This document shows, in pieces, positions 1-7,722 of a stretch of DNA of 20,900 nucleotides. Within the stretch, counting starts at the first letter, position 1. Each line of letters begins with the position of its first letter. The stretch comes from a virus. The notes beneath the pieces are model-generated. The model was given only the letters and a program-made list of their open reading frames with translations. It was not told the origin of the DNA and did no database searches. A program made the position numbers and the translations under genes. Location of the stretch: IMG/VR virus record IMGVR_UViG_3300044678_002284, positions 1 to 20,900 of that record. One strand, 5' to 3'.

Positions 1-1
1 G

Positions 2-229
2 GGCATCCGGAGCAACTTGTGGGTCGAGAAGGTCTCGGACGTCGTCTCGCTCCTCTCCGCTGGGGTCATTACTCCGAGCGCAGAGGACGAGCGGGCTATA
101 CGTCAGGCGCTCGAGCTCCCGGCTCCGACCCGCGCGGCGGAGGTCCGCTCCGAGCGTGAGCGTCTCGGTCGGACTCTTCGTCCGGCTCCTCTCTCTCCTC
201 CATCTTCACCTATCCCCGAGGGCGTCTAA
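2..229 (+). CDS. Portal protein, C-terminal end (partial)
   Basis: This reading frame is open from the left edge and ends in TAA at 227-229, so only about the last 75 residues are visible. The segment LWVEKVSDVVSLLSAGVITP followed by SAEDERAIRQALELP looks like the C-terminal part of phage portal proteins, where a helical stretch ending in 'G.ITPS.EDE..IR..L.LP' precedes a disordered tail. The tail here is rich in Pro, Ser and Arg, as portal tails often are. The stop overlaps the ATG of the protease gene (TAATG), and portal followed by prohead protease is the usual order. A start codon inside the frame at 17 is not credible as the true start. The portal would form the dodecameric DNA-entry ring of the head. 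The assignment rests on context plus this short motif, so it is moderate. Confidence 0.6.
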   Translation, partial: GIRSNLWVEKVSDVVSLLSAGVITPSAEDERAIRQALELPAPTRAAEVRSERERLGRTLRPAPLSPPSSPIPEGV

Positions 230-1758
230 TGCCTCTCCTCACTCAGGAAGAGCTCACTCCTCCCGAGGCGGTCCGCGACGCGGCGCGTCTGGGCGTCGAG
301 CTACATCAGGCCGGGAAGAGCGGCGAGCCTAATCCGGAGACCATCCGTCGAGCGAATAGCATCGCGGCGGGCGAGCCTCAGTCGGAGGAATGGGCGACGG
401 TCGAGGCTCCGGCATGGTTCGCTCGACATGAGGGCGACTGGGAGGAGGGCGTCGACGACGTCCCGGGCTCCGAGTCTCCCGGCTATGTCGCGTGGCTCCT
501 CTGGGGCGGCGACCCGGGCGAGGACTGGGTCGAGGGTCTCCAGCAGGCCTACCTCATCCGACGCGCTCGGGAGCTCGACCAGGGCGGCGACACGGGCGCT
601 CGGGTCCAACCGGGCGTCTCGGCGATGGCTGTCGAGCCGAGTCACGTCGGCGCGCTCATGTCGGGCGCTCCTCGACGACACATCGAGGGCGCGCTCTCGG
701 TCGTGCATGTCGAGGGCCCTCTCTACCCGATGGATTACTACGGGGCCCGGATGGAGCTCCGACGCGCTCAGCTTCAGGGCGAGCGGACGGTCGTCCTCCA
801 CGTCGACTCCCCGGGCGGCTACGTCTCGGGAGTCCGGGAGACTCGACGCGCTATCGCTCGAGCTCGCGACGCGGGGATTTACGTCGTCGCCTACGTCTCC
901 GGGATGGCGGCGTCCGCGGCGCTCTGGGTCGCGGCGGCGGCGGACGAGATCGTCGCGTCTCCTCTCGCTCAGCTAGGCTCCGTCGGCGTCATCACGACCC
1001 TCTACCGCGACGCGGAGCAGGGTCAGACGGTCGAGGTCGTCTCGAGTCAGACCCCGAAGAAGCGCGCATCCGTCGACGATGCGGATTACATCGCGGGCCT
1101 CCAGAGGCGCGTCGATGAGATGGCGGGCGTCATGCTCGCGGAGATTGCCGCGGACCGCGGGACGACCGTCGAGGCTCTCGGCGATGGGTCCGTCTACGGT
1201 GCGGCGGAGGCTGTCTCTCGAGGACTCGCGGACCGTATCGCGTCCGAGTCCGACGACTGGATGTTTCTCGGAGGCTCGATGCCTCTCGATTATGCGCGGC
1301 GTGTCCGGACCGTCACGGCCTCCGCGTCTACCTCAGACGGAGACATGGAGGCCCTCGACATGAGCGAGGAGAAGAAGGCGCTCGACGCTCAGGTCGAGGC
1401 GCTCACGAAGGAGCTGGACGCTGTGCGCGCTCAGCTCGAGGCGGCGGCGACCGCGGCGCAGAGCGCGACCGCGGAGCTCCAGAAGCGCGACGCGGAGCGC
1501 ATGGTCGAGACTCACGTCTCGGCGGGGCGCATCCCCCAGGCGCGGCGCGGTGAGTGGGTCGAGCGGGCGGTTCGCCTCGGGGTCGAGGAGGTCGGGGCGA
1601 TGCTCTCGGACCTCTCGCCTATCGTCGCGGTCGCGAGCCCGGTCGGTCATGGTGGCGCGGCGGCGGACGTCGAGACGGTCAAGATGAACCCGCGGGAGGC
1701 TGAGGTCGCCCGCGCTAACGACATGCTCGCGCGATTCCGCGGGCTCAAGGGGGCGTGA
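229..1758 (+). CDS. Prohead protease (S49/SppA-like) fused to a scaffold-like domain
   Basis: The protein has 509 residues. Residues about 155-340 carry an S49 (SppA-like) serine protease fold: DSPGGYVSG at 193-201, SGMAASAALW with the likely nucleophile Ser229, GSVGV near 250-254, and Lys277/Lys278 as candidates for the catalytic lysine of the Ser-Lys dyad. About 120 N-terminal residues precede it and are not recognised. After residue 370 a charged helical stretch (EEKKALDAQVEALTKELDAV) predicts a coiled coil, followed by a segment resembling the C-terminal scaffold region of Mu gpI-type proteins (HVSAGRIPQARRGEW). The expected role is to scaffold the procapsid and then process itself and other head proteins. 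The ATG overlaps the portal stop (TAATG). An internal start near the coiled coil (ATG at 1345 or 1360) could make a separate scaffold, as in lambda C/Nu3 or Mu I/Z; I cannot decide this from sequence. Confidence 0.88.
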   Translation: MPLLTQEELTPPEAVRDAARLGVELHQAGKSGEPNPETIRRANSIAAGEPQSEEWATVEAPAWFARHEGDWEEGVDDVPGSESPGYVAWLLWGGDPGEDWVEGLQQAYLIRRARELDQGGDTGARVQPGVSAMAVEPSHVGALMSGAPRRHIEGALSVVHVEGPLYPMDYYGARMELRRAQLQGERTVVLHVDSPGGYVSGVRETRRAIARARDAGIYVVAYVSGMAASAALWVAAAADEIVASPLAQLGSVGVITTLYRDAEQGQTVEVVSSQTPKKRASVDDADYIAGLQRRVDEMAGVMLAEIAADRGTTVEALGDGSVYGAAEAVSRGLADRIASESDDWMFLGGSMPLDYARRVRTVTASASTSDGDMEALDMSEEKKALDAQVEALTKELDAVRAQLEAAATAAQSATAELQKRDAERMVETHVSAGRIPQARRGEWVERAVRLGVEEVGAMLSDLSPIVAVASPVGHGGAAADVETVKMNPREAEVARANDMLARFRGLKGA

Positions 1759-1759
1759 T

Positions 1760-2155
1760 ATGGCAAGCGTGAATGGTCTCCAGTCGATCAAGTCGTACCG
1801 CCTCACGGGGACCGTGACGCGCGGTCGCATCGTCAAGGCGGACGGTCTGAGCGGCGGCATCGCGGCGGCGGCTCAGGCGACGGGCGCGGGCGAGTACCTC
1901 CTCGGCGTGGCTCTGACGAGCGGCGTCGCGGGCGACATCGTCGACGTCCAGCTTCTCGGCGTGTGTCCGTTCGCGGTCGCGTCGGGCGCCATCGACCCGG
2001 GCAAGTTCGTTACGGCGGACGCCTCGGGCAAGCTCGTCGCGGCTGCCTCGGGCGACCGTATCATCGGCGTCGTCCTGAGCGGCTCGACCTCGACGGGCGC
2101 GACCGCTGACGGCGCGACCGCTGAGCTCAACATCCACCATTCAATCTTCCCCTGA
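1760..2155 (+). CDS. Capsid decoration/cement protein (DUF2190-like)
   Basis: The protein has 131 residues, is rich in Gly, Ala and Val, and predicts almost entirely beta strands. The pattern of short beta turns around G-D-I-V-D-V, PFAVASGAI.PGKFVTAD and SGKLV.AASGDRIIGVVL is the one seen in DUF2190-type capsid cement proteins ('..G..V.V...G...V.a.gai..G..V..d..G....a.....ivG.al'). Such proteins bind as trimers on the outer capsid surface and stabilise it against internal DNA pressure. The gene lies between protease and major capsid genes, the normal location. The ATG follows the protease stop after one base, with AAGGGGG at 1747-1753 as a good ribosome site. Length is slightly above the usual 110 or so residues. 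The function is strongly supported by position and moderately by sequence. Confidence 0.82.
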   Translation: MASVNGLQSIKSYRLTGTVTRGRIVKADGLSGGIAAAAQATGAGEYLLGVALTSGVAGDIVDVQLLGVCPFAVASGAIDPGKFVTADASGKLVAAASGDRIIGVVLSGSTSTGATADGATAELNIHHSIFP

Positions 2156-2163
2156 GGTGATAC

Positions 2164-3222
2164 ATGAGCGCTGCTAATCTCTCCCAGCTCGCCCCAGTCT
2201 CCCCCATCCTCTCGGGCGCGGCCATCGGCGCGGCTCAGAGCGTGGCGGGTCTGGTCTTCCCCAAGCTCCCGATCCAGCAGGTCGCCCCGACCGCTCATCG
2301 CGGGACGATCTTCGTCGAGGCCTCCTCGGGCTACATGGGCTCGCCCCAGGTCGTCGCGACGGCTCTCGGCGCTGACTACCCGCGGCGCGCTCTCGGCGCT
2401 CCGACCTCCGTCCTCTATAGCTGCGAGGAGTACAAGCTGGCGAGCGACGTCATCCCGACGAAGCTCTCCCAGCGGTCGCAGTTCCCGACGGACCTGAGCG
2501 AGCGCGAGGCGGGCGCCATCGGGCGCAAGCTCGCCCTCGACATGGAGACCCGCACGGCGGACCTCTTTTTCAACGCGAGCAACTGGCCCGACGCGGCCCT
2601 CGGCGCGGTGAGCGGCGCGGGCTCTCAGTGGTCGACGACGGTCACGGCGACCCCGATGCAGGACCTCCACCTCATCAAGACCATCCTCCGCGCTCAGGCC
2701 TACGGGCGGGACGCGGACACGGTCATCATGGGTCGCGAGGTCGCGGACGCTCTGGCGGTTAGCCTCGCGGCCTCGGGCATTCGCGTCGTCACGAGCGGCG
2801 CGGCTCCGGCGGCTCGTCAGGTCGCGAGCGATGCGTTCCTCGTGGACATGGTCCGCGCGGAGCTCGGCTTGAACCTCATCATCGGCGGCGGTCGGAAGCA
2901 GACCAGCGCGGACGGCGTGGCTTTCGCGAGCTCCTACATCTGGGGCAAGAGCCTCTGGATGGGCTGCCTCGAGGGTGCGGACACCGTGGCGAATGCGTCG
3001 GGCGACATCATGACCCGCGCGGTCGCGGCGCTCCTCCTCGTCGAGGACGGCCTCTCGGGTCAGGGCGTGAGCATGGATGGCATCGCCCTCCCGATCTCCG
3101 TCCGCTCGTACGAGACGGCTCCCCCCCAGGCGGTCGGGACCATCGTCGCGGCGGAGGTCTACTCCGACGAGGTCGTCTGCGACACGAACCTCGGTTATTT
3201 GGTGACGGCGGTCGTCGCCTAA
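2164..3222 (+). CDS. Major capsid protein (HK97-fold type)
   Basis: The protein has 352 residues, typical for an HK97-fold shell protein made after or alongside a separate protease/scaffold. Recognisable pieces are a central helical stretch (LALDMETRTADLFFNASNWP) followed by a tryptophan-containing loop (SQWSTTVTATPMQDLHLIKT), where the usual pattern is 'W....sdP..di...', and a segment DTVIMGREVADAL that matches the A-domain helix pattern 'n..vig..v...L'. There is no long N-terminal delta domain, consistent with scaffold being supplied by the protease fusion. The start is supported by GAGGTG at 2154-2159 upstream of the ATG. It is preceded by the decoration gene and followed by a TAATG-coupled small gene. 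It forms hexamers and pentamers of the icosahedral shell. The identification combines position, length and motif pattern. Confidence 0.87.
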   Translation: MSAANLSQLAPVSPILSGAAIGAAQSVAGLVFPKLPIQQVAPTAHRGTIFVEASSGYMGSPQVVATALGADYPRRALGAPTSVLYSCEEYKLASDVIPTKLSQRSQFPTDLSEREAGAIGRKLALDMETRTADLFFNASNWPDAALGAVSGAGSQWSTTVTATPMQDLHLIKTILRAQAYGRDADTVIMGREVADALAVSLAASGIRVVTSGAAPAARQVASDAFLVDMVRAELGLNLIIGGGRKQTSADGVAFASSYIWGKSLWMGCLEGADTVANASGDIMTRAVAALLLVEDGLSGQGVSMDGIALPISVRSYETAPPQAVGTIVAAEVYSDEVVCDTNLGYLVTAVVA

Positions 3223-3488
3223 TGGGAGCCCGCGTCCGACTCCTTCGTCCTCTACCTCGGTTCGGCTGGTACAACGCGCCGGTCGAGGTCGACATGACGC
3301 GGGAACAGTGGCTCGCGGCCTCGCGGCTGCTAGGGTCGGACGCGGTCCTCCTCGAGTACCGGGCGCCTCCAGAGGTCGAGGCGGTCATCGCTTCCATCCT
3401 CGAGGCGGGCGGGCCCTCGGACGCGGCTCCGGTCGACGTCCCTTTATCTGCGCCCAAGGTCCTTGTGTCGCGTAAGCGGCGCGGCTAA
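3222..3488 (+). CDS. Small hypothetical head-region protein
   Basis: The protein has 88 residues and is not recognised. The N-terminal half (ARVRLLRPLPRFGWYNAPVEV) looks like a short beta hairpin, then a helix begins at about residue 25 (MTREQWLAASRLLG). The C-terminus is Pro/Ala-rich and ends with a basic KRRG. The ATG overlaps the capsid gene stop (TAATG), and the next gene begins directly after its own TAA, so it is translationally coupled to head genes on both sides. Proteins of this size just after the capsid gene are often head-completion or head-tail accessory factors, and the compact size with a 'W..A..LL..D.VL' helix would fit one that binds the portal or capsid. That is inference from location only. 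Confidence 0.7.
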   Translation: MGARVRLLRPLPRFGWYNAPVEVDMTREQWLAASRLLGSDAVLLEYRAPPEVEAVIASILEAGGPSDAAPVDVPLSAPKVLVSRKRRG

Positions 3489-4325
3489 GTGGCGATCCCG
3501 GCGGACATCCGCGCGGCGCTCCGTCGTCGTCAGGCCGACCTCGACCGCCTCGGGAATCGTATCGGCGCGGAGCTCGTCGGGCTCCGTGACTCCCTACGCG
3601 ACCGACTCCTCGAGCTCGCGACGGATGCGGGCGGCGGCGACTGGCGCGCGGGGATTCTCGCGCTCCAACTCGACCAGGTCGCGGCGGCTGTCGCGGACGA
3701 GACGGGCGAGATACAAGACCAGTGGCTCGACGGTCTCGACGCCATCGAGCGCGCGACTCCCGAGTTTCTTCGGGAGGTCGGGCTCGACCCGGAGACGGTC
3801 GTCGATGTCGAGGAGCTCGCGACCATCATCGACGCGGCGCAACGGGACGCGGTCGACGCTTTCCGGGCGATAAATCTCACGCTCTCGACGGAGCTCGTCC
3901 CGCTCATGCGGGAGGGCTACCGCCTCGAGAGCCTCACGGAGCTATCGTCCCGCCTCTCGGACCGTCTCGGGGTCTCCCTCGAGCGAGCATCGACGGAGGC
4001 TCGGACCCAGACCGCGGTCTATGCTCGAGCGTTGGCGAACGCCTACGCGGACACGACCGACCTCCCGGTCGGCTACGCCTACGGAGGCCCGGACGACGGG
4101 CTCACGCGGCCCTTTTGCGAGGCCTGCGTCGGGCTCTGGTTTTCGCGGGACCTCGTCCGGCGGCTCGACAACAATCAGACCGGGCTCCCCCATCCCTTAG
4201 AGTCGGGCGGCGGATACAACTGTCGCCATTCGTGGCTCGCGGTCCCTCTCAGCCAGGCGAAGCGCTGGGGTTACAAAGAGGCGACCGAGGCGGACGTCCG
4301 AGCGGCTAACTCCGCGGCGCGGTGA
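3489..4325 (+). CDS. MuF-type minor head protein
   Basis: The protein has 278 residues. Residues 1-180 are helical and charged. The C-terminal 85 residues hold the signature of the phage Mu gpF/SPP1 gp7 minor head protein family: TRPFCEACVGLWF at 206-218, then GGGYNCRHSW at 240-249. The Cys210, Cys213, Cys245 and His247 set is typical and may bind metal. These proteins sit on or near the portal in a few copies per head and can be ejected with the DNA; the same domain also occurs fused to toxins, but here nothing follows it. The GTG start directly abuts the preceding TAA, so the gene is probably read by reinitiation. The location after the capsid gene rather than right after the portal is a minor rearrangement compared with Mu. 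Confidence 0.87.
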   Translation: MAIPADIRAALRRRQADLDRLGNRIGAELVGLRDSLRDRLLELATDAGGGDWRAGILALQLDQVAAAVADETGEIQDQWLDGLDAIERATPEFLREVGLDPETVVDVEELATIIDAAQRDAVDAFRAINLTLSTELVPLMREGYRLESLTELSSRLSDRLGVSLERASTEARTQTAVYARALANAYADTTDLPVGYAYGGPDDGLTRPFCEACVGLWFSRDLVRRLDNNQTGLPHPLESGGGYNCRHSWLAVPLSQAKRWGYKEATEADVRAANSAAR

Positions 4326-4356
4326 CTCGCGCGGCGCGATGTGGTAGGGTGTCGCC
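4326..4356 (+). other. 31-base junction with short inverted repeat
   Basis: This is the only gap of this size inside the structural operon. It contains TCGCGC at 4327-4332 and GCGCGA at 4334-4339, a near-perfect palindrome around one G. As RNA it folds only into a weak stem of four pairs. AGGG at 4346-4349 is the likely ribosome site for the ATG at 4357. I see no clear promoter or terminator here. Confidence 0.4.
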
Positions 4357-5394
4357 ATGACCGCGCGAAAGCTCATCACGGGACTCTCTCATCGATTCCG
4401 CTGGGCGGCTCCGGATGGCTACGTCGTCGCGGCTCCGTCTCTCGTCGTCGACTGGCCCGCGGGGTCTCAGACCTACGCGCTCACGGCGACAAGGTCTCCC
4501 GATACGGTCTCGGCTATCTCCGCGGACCGTCGCTCGCTCACGGTCACATGGGGCGTCTCGGGGTCATTCGCGGCGCTGTCTGCGATAGGCTCTCCGTCTC
4601 CCGCGGTCCTCCGCGGGGAGGGCATCGTCGGCGCTCCGGTGCGGGTCGTCCGCGTCGTCTCCATCGGCGCGGGGACGGGCGTCCTCGAGCTCGCGGAGGC
4701 GCTCCCTCTCCCGGTCGACATCGTCGGGTCGAATCCGTCCCTCTACTGGTCGGAGTACTCGGCGACCATACCGTCGGGAGACCTCCCGGCGACTCCGACG
4801 CGGGGCATCCGCTGGACCGTGGACTACACGGCCTCGGACCCTATCAGCGGCGAGGCTATCGACTATCGTCGAGACCGAGACGTCCTCCACGTCGTCGCGA
4901 TGGCTTTCGGGACGGAGCTCGGGGACGCGGACCTCCTCGGCTATGTCCCGGACCTCCGGACTCGTCCGGTCGGGCAGTCGAGCTGGAGGGCCCAGCGCGA
5001 GGCGGCGCTCGACGAGCTCATCGGGCTCATCCGGACGCGCATCGCTCCGCGCGTCGAGGATGTCCTCCCGGGTCGAGCGTTCGCGAGGTCTCACGCCTAC
5101 CTCGCGGCGGCGAACATCCTCGACGGGACGATGGTCGGAGGACAGGACCGGACGACCCTCGCGACCTACTACCGGGAGCGGGCGGTCGCGGAGCTCGAGG
5201 CTCAACTCGCCCTCGTCGACTGGTCCGACCTCGACCGTAACGGGGAGGTCGACCCAGGCGAGCAACTCGCGGCGGTCGTCTCGCGGATGACCTCTCGCAT
5301 CGGCTCGACCTTCACGAATCGCGGGGTCGTCGACTTCGTGACGGACGCGGCTCCCTATCCCATCGACCGCGCTCGCGTAACGGACGAGCGCTGA
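4357..5394 (+). CDS. Head-tail adaptor-like protein with EF-hand-like loop
   Basis: The protein has 345 residues and no clear full-length match that I recognise. The N-terminal 170 residues look beta-rich, with repeated short strands around DWPAGSQTY, LTVTWGVSG and VVRVVSIGAGTG. The C-terminal part from about residue 205 is helical (SSWRAQREAALDELIGLIRT) and resembles HK97 gp6-like adaptor proteins in having helix pairs with LAAANIL and a Tyr/Arg-rich helix (TTLATYYRERAVAELEAQL). Residues 291-302 read DLDRNGEVDPGE, which fits a canonical EF-hand or dockerin calcium loop. The gene lies between the minor head and tail completion genes, exactly where connectors are encoded. A role as the ring docking the portal to the tail is therefore inferred, with the N-terminal domain unexplained. 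Confidence 0.6.
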   Translation: MTARKLITGLSHRFRWAAPDGYVVAAPSLVVDWPAGSQTYALTATRSPDTVSAISADRRSLTVTWGVSGSFAALSAIGSPSPAVLRGEGIVGAPVRVVRVVSIGAGTGVLELAEALPLPVDIVGSNPSLYWSEYSATIPSGDLPATPTRGIRWTVDYTASDPISGEAIDYRRDRDVLHVVAMAFGTELGDADLLGYVPDLRTRPVGQSSWRAQREAALDELIGLIRTRIAPRVEDVLPGRAFARSHAYLAAANILDGTMVGGQDRTTLATYYRERAVAELEAQLALVDWSDLDRNGEVDPGEQLAAVVSRMTSRIGSTFTNRGVVDFVTDAAPYPIDRARVTDER

Positions 5395-5397
5395 CGC

Positions 5398-5970
5398 ATG
5401 GGCATCAAAGTCAAAATCGACCTCACGAAGTTCCCGCGCTACTTCATCGACGAATCGGCGATGAAGGACATCGCGGAGACGCTCCGAGCGAGCATCATCC
5501 AGCGGGCCTTTTTCGAGGGCCTCGACGTCAAGGATACGCGGTTCGACGCCTACTCCGAGAAGCCTCGCGTCGTCTACTACGCCTCGGAGACCGCGCGGCG
5601 CTTGAAGCCTAAGGGCGGGACGGAGTGGATAGGTCGCCGAGGACCTCGCAAGGGCGAAGCGGTCGGGCGCTACTACCCGGACGGCTACCGTCAATATAAG
5701 GCGGAGAGCCGCAAGGGTCTAACCGAGGGCTCCGTCGAGGTCGACCTTATCCTCTCGGGTCAACTCTCGCGGAGTCTGCGGGTCACGCGGACGACGACTA
5801 ATCAGGCGCGCATCGAGGTGCGGGGCTCGGCGACGGCCTACGCTGCGGCGGTAAACGCGAAGCGGGAGTGGCTCGGAGTCAGCCCGCGAAACGTCGAGGA
5901 CCTTAACGCGGTCCTCGCGGAGATTGTCGGAGCGGCGGCGCAGCGCTCGACGGCGGGTCAGCAGGCGTGA
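5398..5970 (+). CDS. Tail completion / head-tail joining protein (Mu gpG or HK97 gp10-like)
   Basis: The protein has 190 residues. An N-terminal beta strand and helix (KVKIDLTKFPRYFIDESAMK) is followed by a long basic, Tyr-rich insertion, then LILSGQLSRSLRVTRTTTNQ, a strand pair, and a C-terminal REWLGVSPRNVEDLNAVLAE helix. The last block is the hallmark of phage virion morphogenesis (Mu gpG-like) and HK97 gp10-like proteins, which often end '..r.wlGls..d...i..il.e'. These proteins cap the tail or join tail to head. The ATG follows the previous stop by three bases with no strong Shine-Dalgarno sequence, so translation is probably coupled. The downstream gene overlaps by GTGA. Family assignment is moderate to good. 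Confidence 0.75.
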   Translation: MGIKVKIDLTKFPRYFIDESAMKDIAETLRASIIQRAFFEGLDVKDTRFDAYSEKPRVVYYASETARRLKPKGGTEWIGRRGPRKGEAVGRYYPDGYRQYKAESRKGLTEGSVEVDLILSGQLSRSLRVTRTTTNQARIEVRGSATAYAAAVNAKREWLGVSPRNVEDLNAVLAEIVGAAAQRSTAGQQA

Positions 5971-6422
5971 GCGTCGAGACCCTAGTCGAGGCGATGGGGC
6001 CTCTCCTCGCGGCGCTCGAGCCGAGTCACGCCCCAGGGCTCCGGCTCCTCGTCGTCCCGGAGGTCCGGAGCGAGGGCGAGCTCTTCGCGGAGTCCGACCG
6101 AGTCGGCTCGCGGGCGGTCTACATCGAGACCGGAGCCATCATCGACACGGGCCTCGTCCAGGGCGACGCGCTCGACGAGGTCTCGCAAGCGCTGACGGTC
6201 GTCGTCCTCTACCGGGACGCGGACCTCGGACCGCTCGCGACGTGGGCTCCGACCTCGGACGCGGCGCTCATTATCGGCGCGCTCCGGCTTCATTCTTTCT
6301 GGGCCCCTCACGTCTCCGACCTCGCGGTCCTACCGGAGACGCAAGTCGAGACCCGGGGCGACATCGACCGAGTTACCGGATACGTCCTCCGTGTCCGCCT
6401 AAACGTAAGGAGCAGCATATGA
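5967..6422 (+). CDS. Tail terminator-like protein
   Basis: The protein has 151 residues, the normal size for tail terminators of the lambda gpU or minor-tail-protein type. It has an N-terminal helix (SVETLVEAMGPLLAALEPS), central strands (RAVYIETGAIIDT and QALTVVVLYRDAD), a helix with AALIIGALRLHSF, and a closing strand pair (VTGYVLRVRLNVR), giving the alpha-beta layout of that fold. The GTG start overlaps the preceding stop (GTGA) and its own TGA overlaps the ATG of the tail tube gene (ATGA), so it is sandwiched between completion and tube genes as expected. It would stop tail-tube polymerisation and bind the head connector. The call rests mostly on order, length and predicted fold. Confidence 0.65.
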   Translation: MSVETLVEAMGPLLAALEPSHAPGLRLLVVPEVRSEGELFAESDRVGSRAVYIETGAIIDTGLVQGDALDEVSQALTVVVLYRDADLGPLATWAPTSDAALIIGALRLHSFWAPHVSDLAVLPETQVETRGDIDRVTGYVLRVRLNVRSSI

Positions 6423-7711
6423 GCGCGGGACGTCTCGGCGGACAGAGTGTCGCCATCGCCATCGAATCGACCTACGGGAGCCCGAGCGCGACGGACCATG
6501 CGCTCGTCGACACGTCGGGCCTGACTTACAACGCCATCAAGCCAACGCGGACGAGCTCGTCGAGCGCGGCGGAGTCGGCGACCATCCCGCTCTATTCGGA
6601 GCCCTCGGTCTCGACGAGCGGCGCGGGTCAAGTCCCGGAGGTCGAGGCTCCGTATCTGTCCAGCGGCGAGCCCGCTATCCGGGAGCTCGGGGACTTCACG
6701 CTCGTCTTTAAGGGCGAGAGCGCTCAGGGTCTCAACTTCGGGTCGACCCGACTGAAGGAGCTCCTCGCGACCTCCCTCGGGACGGTAAGCAAGACCGGCG
6801 GCTCCGCTGTCACGGTTACGGCGGCGGTCTCGACGACCGTGTTCGAGGTCTCGGCGGGCGACCTCAGTCTGACGAATCCGGGCGACGTCGTCGCGTGGGT
6901 CTCATCGGCGCGGCTCACGGAGTACGGAATCGTCACGGCCATCAATGCCGGGACGAATCAGGTCACGGTCCGACCCGCTTTCTCGGCGGCTCCCCAAATC
7001 GGCGACTCGGTCAAGCTATGCTCGGTCGTCTATCCGGAGATCGGGGCGGTCGGGGCGACGTCCCTCGCGGTCCGGTATCGCGACCGCGCTCGAGAGGTCG
7101 AGGCGACGGGATGTCGCGCGAATCAGATCGGGCTCGCGTTCGCGGGCGACGACTCGCGGACCGCGGAGATTAGCGTCCAGCTCTCGCCCGCATACAAGAC
7201 GACGCAGGCCTACGGCGGCGCGCTCGCGGCTCCGAGCAACATCGGAAACGGGACGGCGCTCAAGCGCTGGGGACAAGCTGTTTACGGCGACATCACCACG
7301 GGCGCGCGGACGGTCGCGACGCTCCGCGGCTGGGAGGCGACCATCGCCATCGGTCTCGACCCGGTCGGCTCTGCGACGACGAGCATCGTCGGGGCGGCGG
7401 ATGCGGAGGTCGTCTCCGCTCAGTGTACGGTCTCGCTCACGTTCAGCGACTTCGCGAGAGCCCAGCTCCGCGACTGGCTCCGGCTCGGCTCGACCTATAC
7501 TTGGGTTCTCCCGCTCGAGGGCGGAGAGCTCGCGGGCGCGGCGCTCATCATCCCGTCGGCGTATGTCTCGGAGCTCCCGGGCGACACGGTCGAGGACGAA
7601 CGGTCATACTCGACGTGCACTCTCTCCGCGGCCTCGAGCGAATACGTCGGGACCAGCGGGACCCCGACCGCGGCGAATGGGGCCTACTTCCTCCTCGCGT
7701 TCTGTTCCTGA
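6419..7711 (+). CDS. Major tail tube protein
   Basis: The protein has 430 residues when started at the ATG that overlaps the previous stop (ATGA). The frame is open further upstream, but that part is an out-of-frame shadow of the preceding genes. The N-terminus GGQSVAIAIESTYGSPSA is typical of tail tube proteins that open with '..g....i..E.tyG.p'. The rest is beta-rich with RAREVEATGCRANQIGLAFA and a block FSDFARAQLRDWLRLGSTYT. At 430 residues it is longer than simple tube proteins (about 150-250), which suggests one or more added Ig-like or surface domains; the Thr/Ser/Val-rich stretch from about residue 118 to 200 is a candidate insertion. It precedes the chaperone pair and the tape measure, the diagnostic siphovirus order. 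Confidence 0.82.
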   Translation: MSAGRLGGQSVAIAIESTYGSPSATDHALVDTSGLTYNAIKPTRTSSSSAAESATIPLYSEPSVSTSGAGQVPEVEAPYLSSGEPAIRELGDFTLVFKGESAQGLNFGSTRLKELLATSLGTVSKTGGSAVTVTAAVSTTVFEVSAGDLSLTNPGDVVAWVSSARLTEYGIVTAINAGTNQVTVRPAFSAAPQIGDSVKLCSVVYPEIGAVGATSLAVRYRDRAREVEATGCRANQIGLAFAGDDSRTAEISVQLSPAYKTTQAYGGALAAPSNIGNGTALKRWGQAVYGDITTGARTVATLRGWEATIAIGLDPVGSATTSIVGAADAEVVSAQCTVSLTFSDFARAQLRDWLRLGSTYTWVLPLEGGELAGAALIIPSAYVSELPGDTVEDERSYSTCTLSAASSEYVGTSGTPTAANGAYFLLAFCS

Positions 7712-7722
7712 AAGGTTAGACC

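Noticed and set aside
301-801. Long open frame on the minus strand across the protease gene
   Set aside because: It is antisense to a well-supported gene; its Arg/Asp-rich translation is typical of a shadow frame in TCGA-rich DNA, and no ribosome site supports it. The same applies to the long antisense frames at 4564-5694, 8965-10314, 10368-11528 and 16960-17895.
3489-4325. MuF-linked polymorphic toxin
   Set aside because: The MuF signature lies at the C-terminus and nothing resembling a toxin domain follows, nor is an immunity gene visible.
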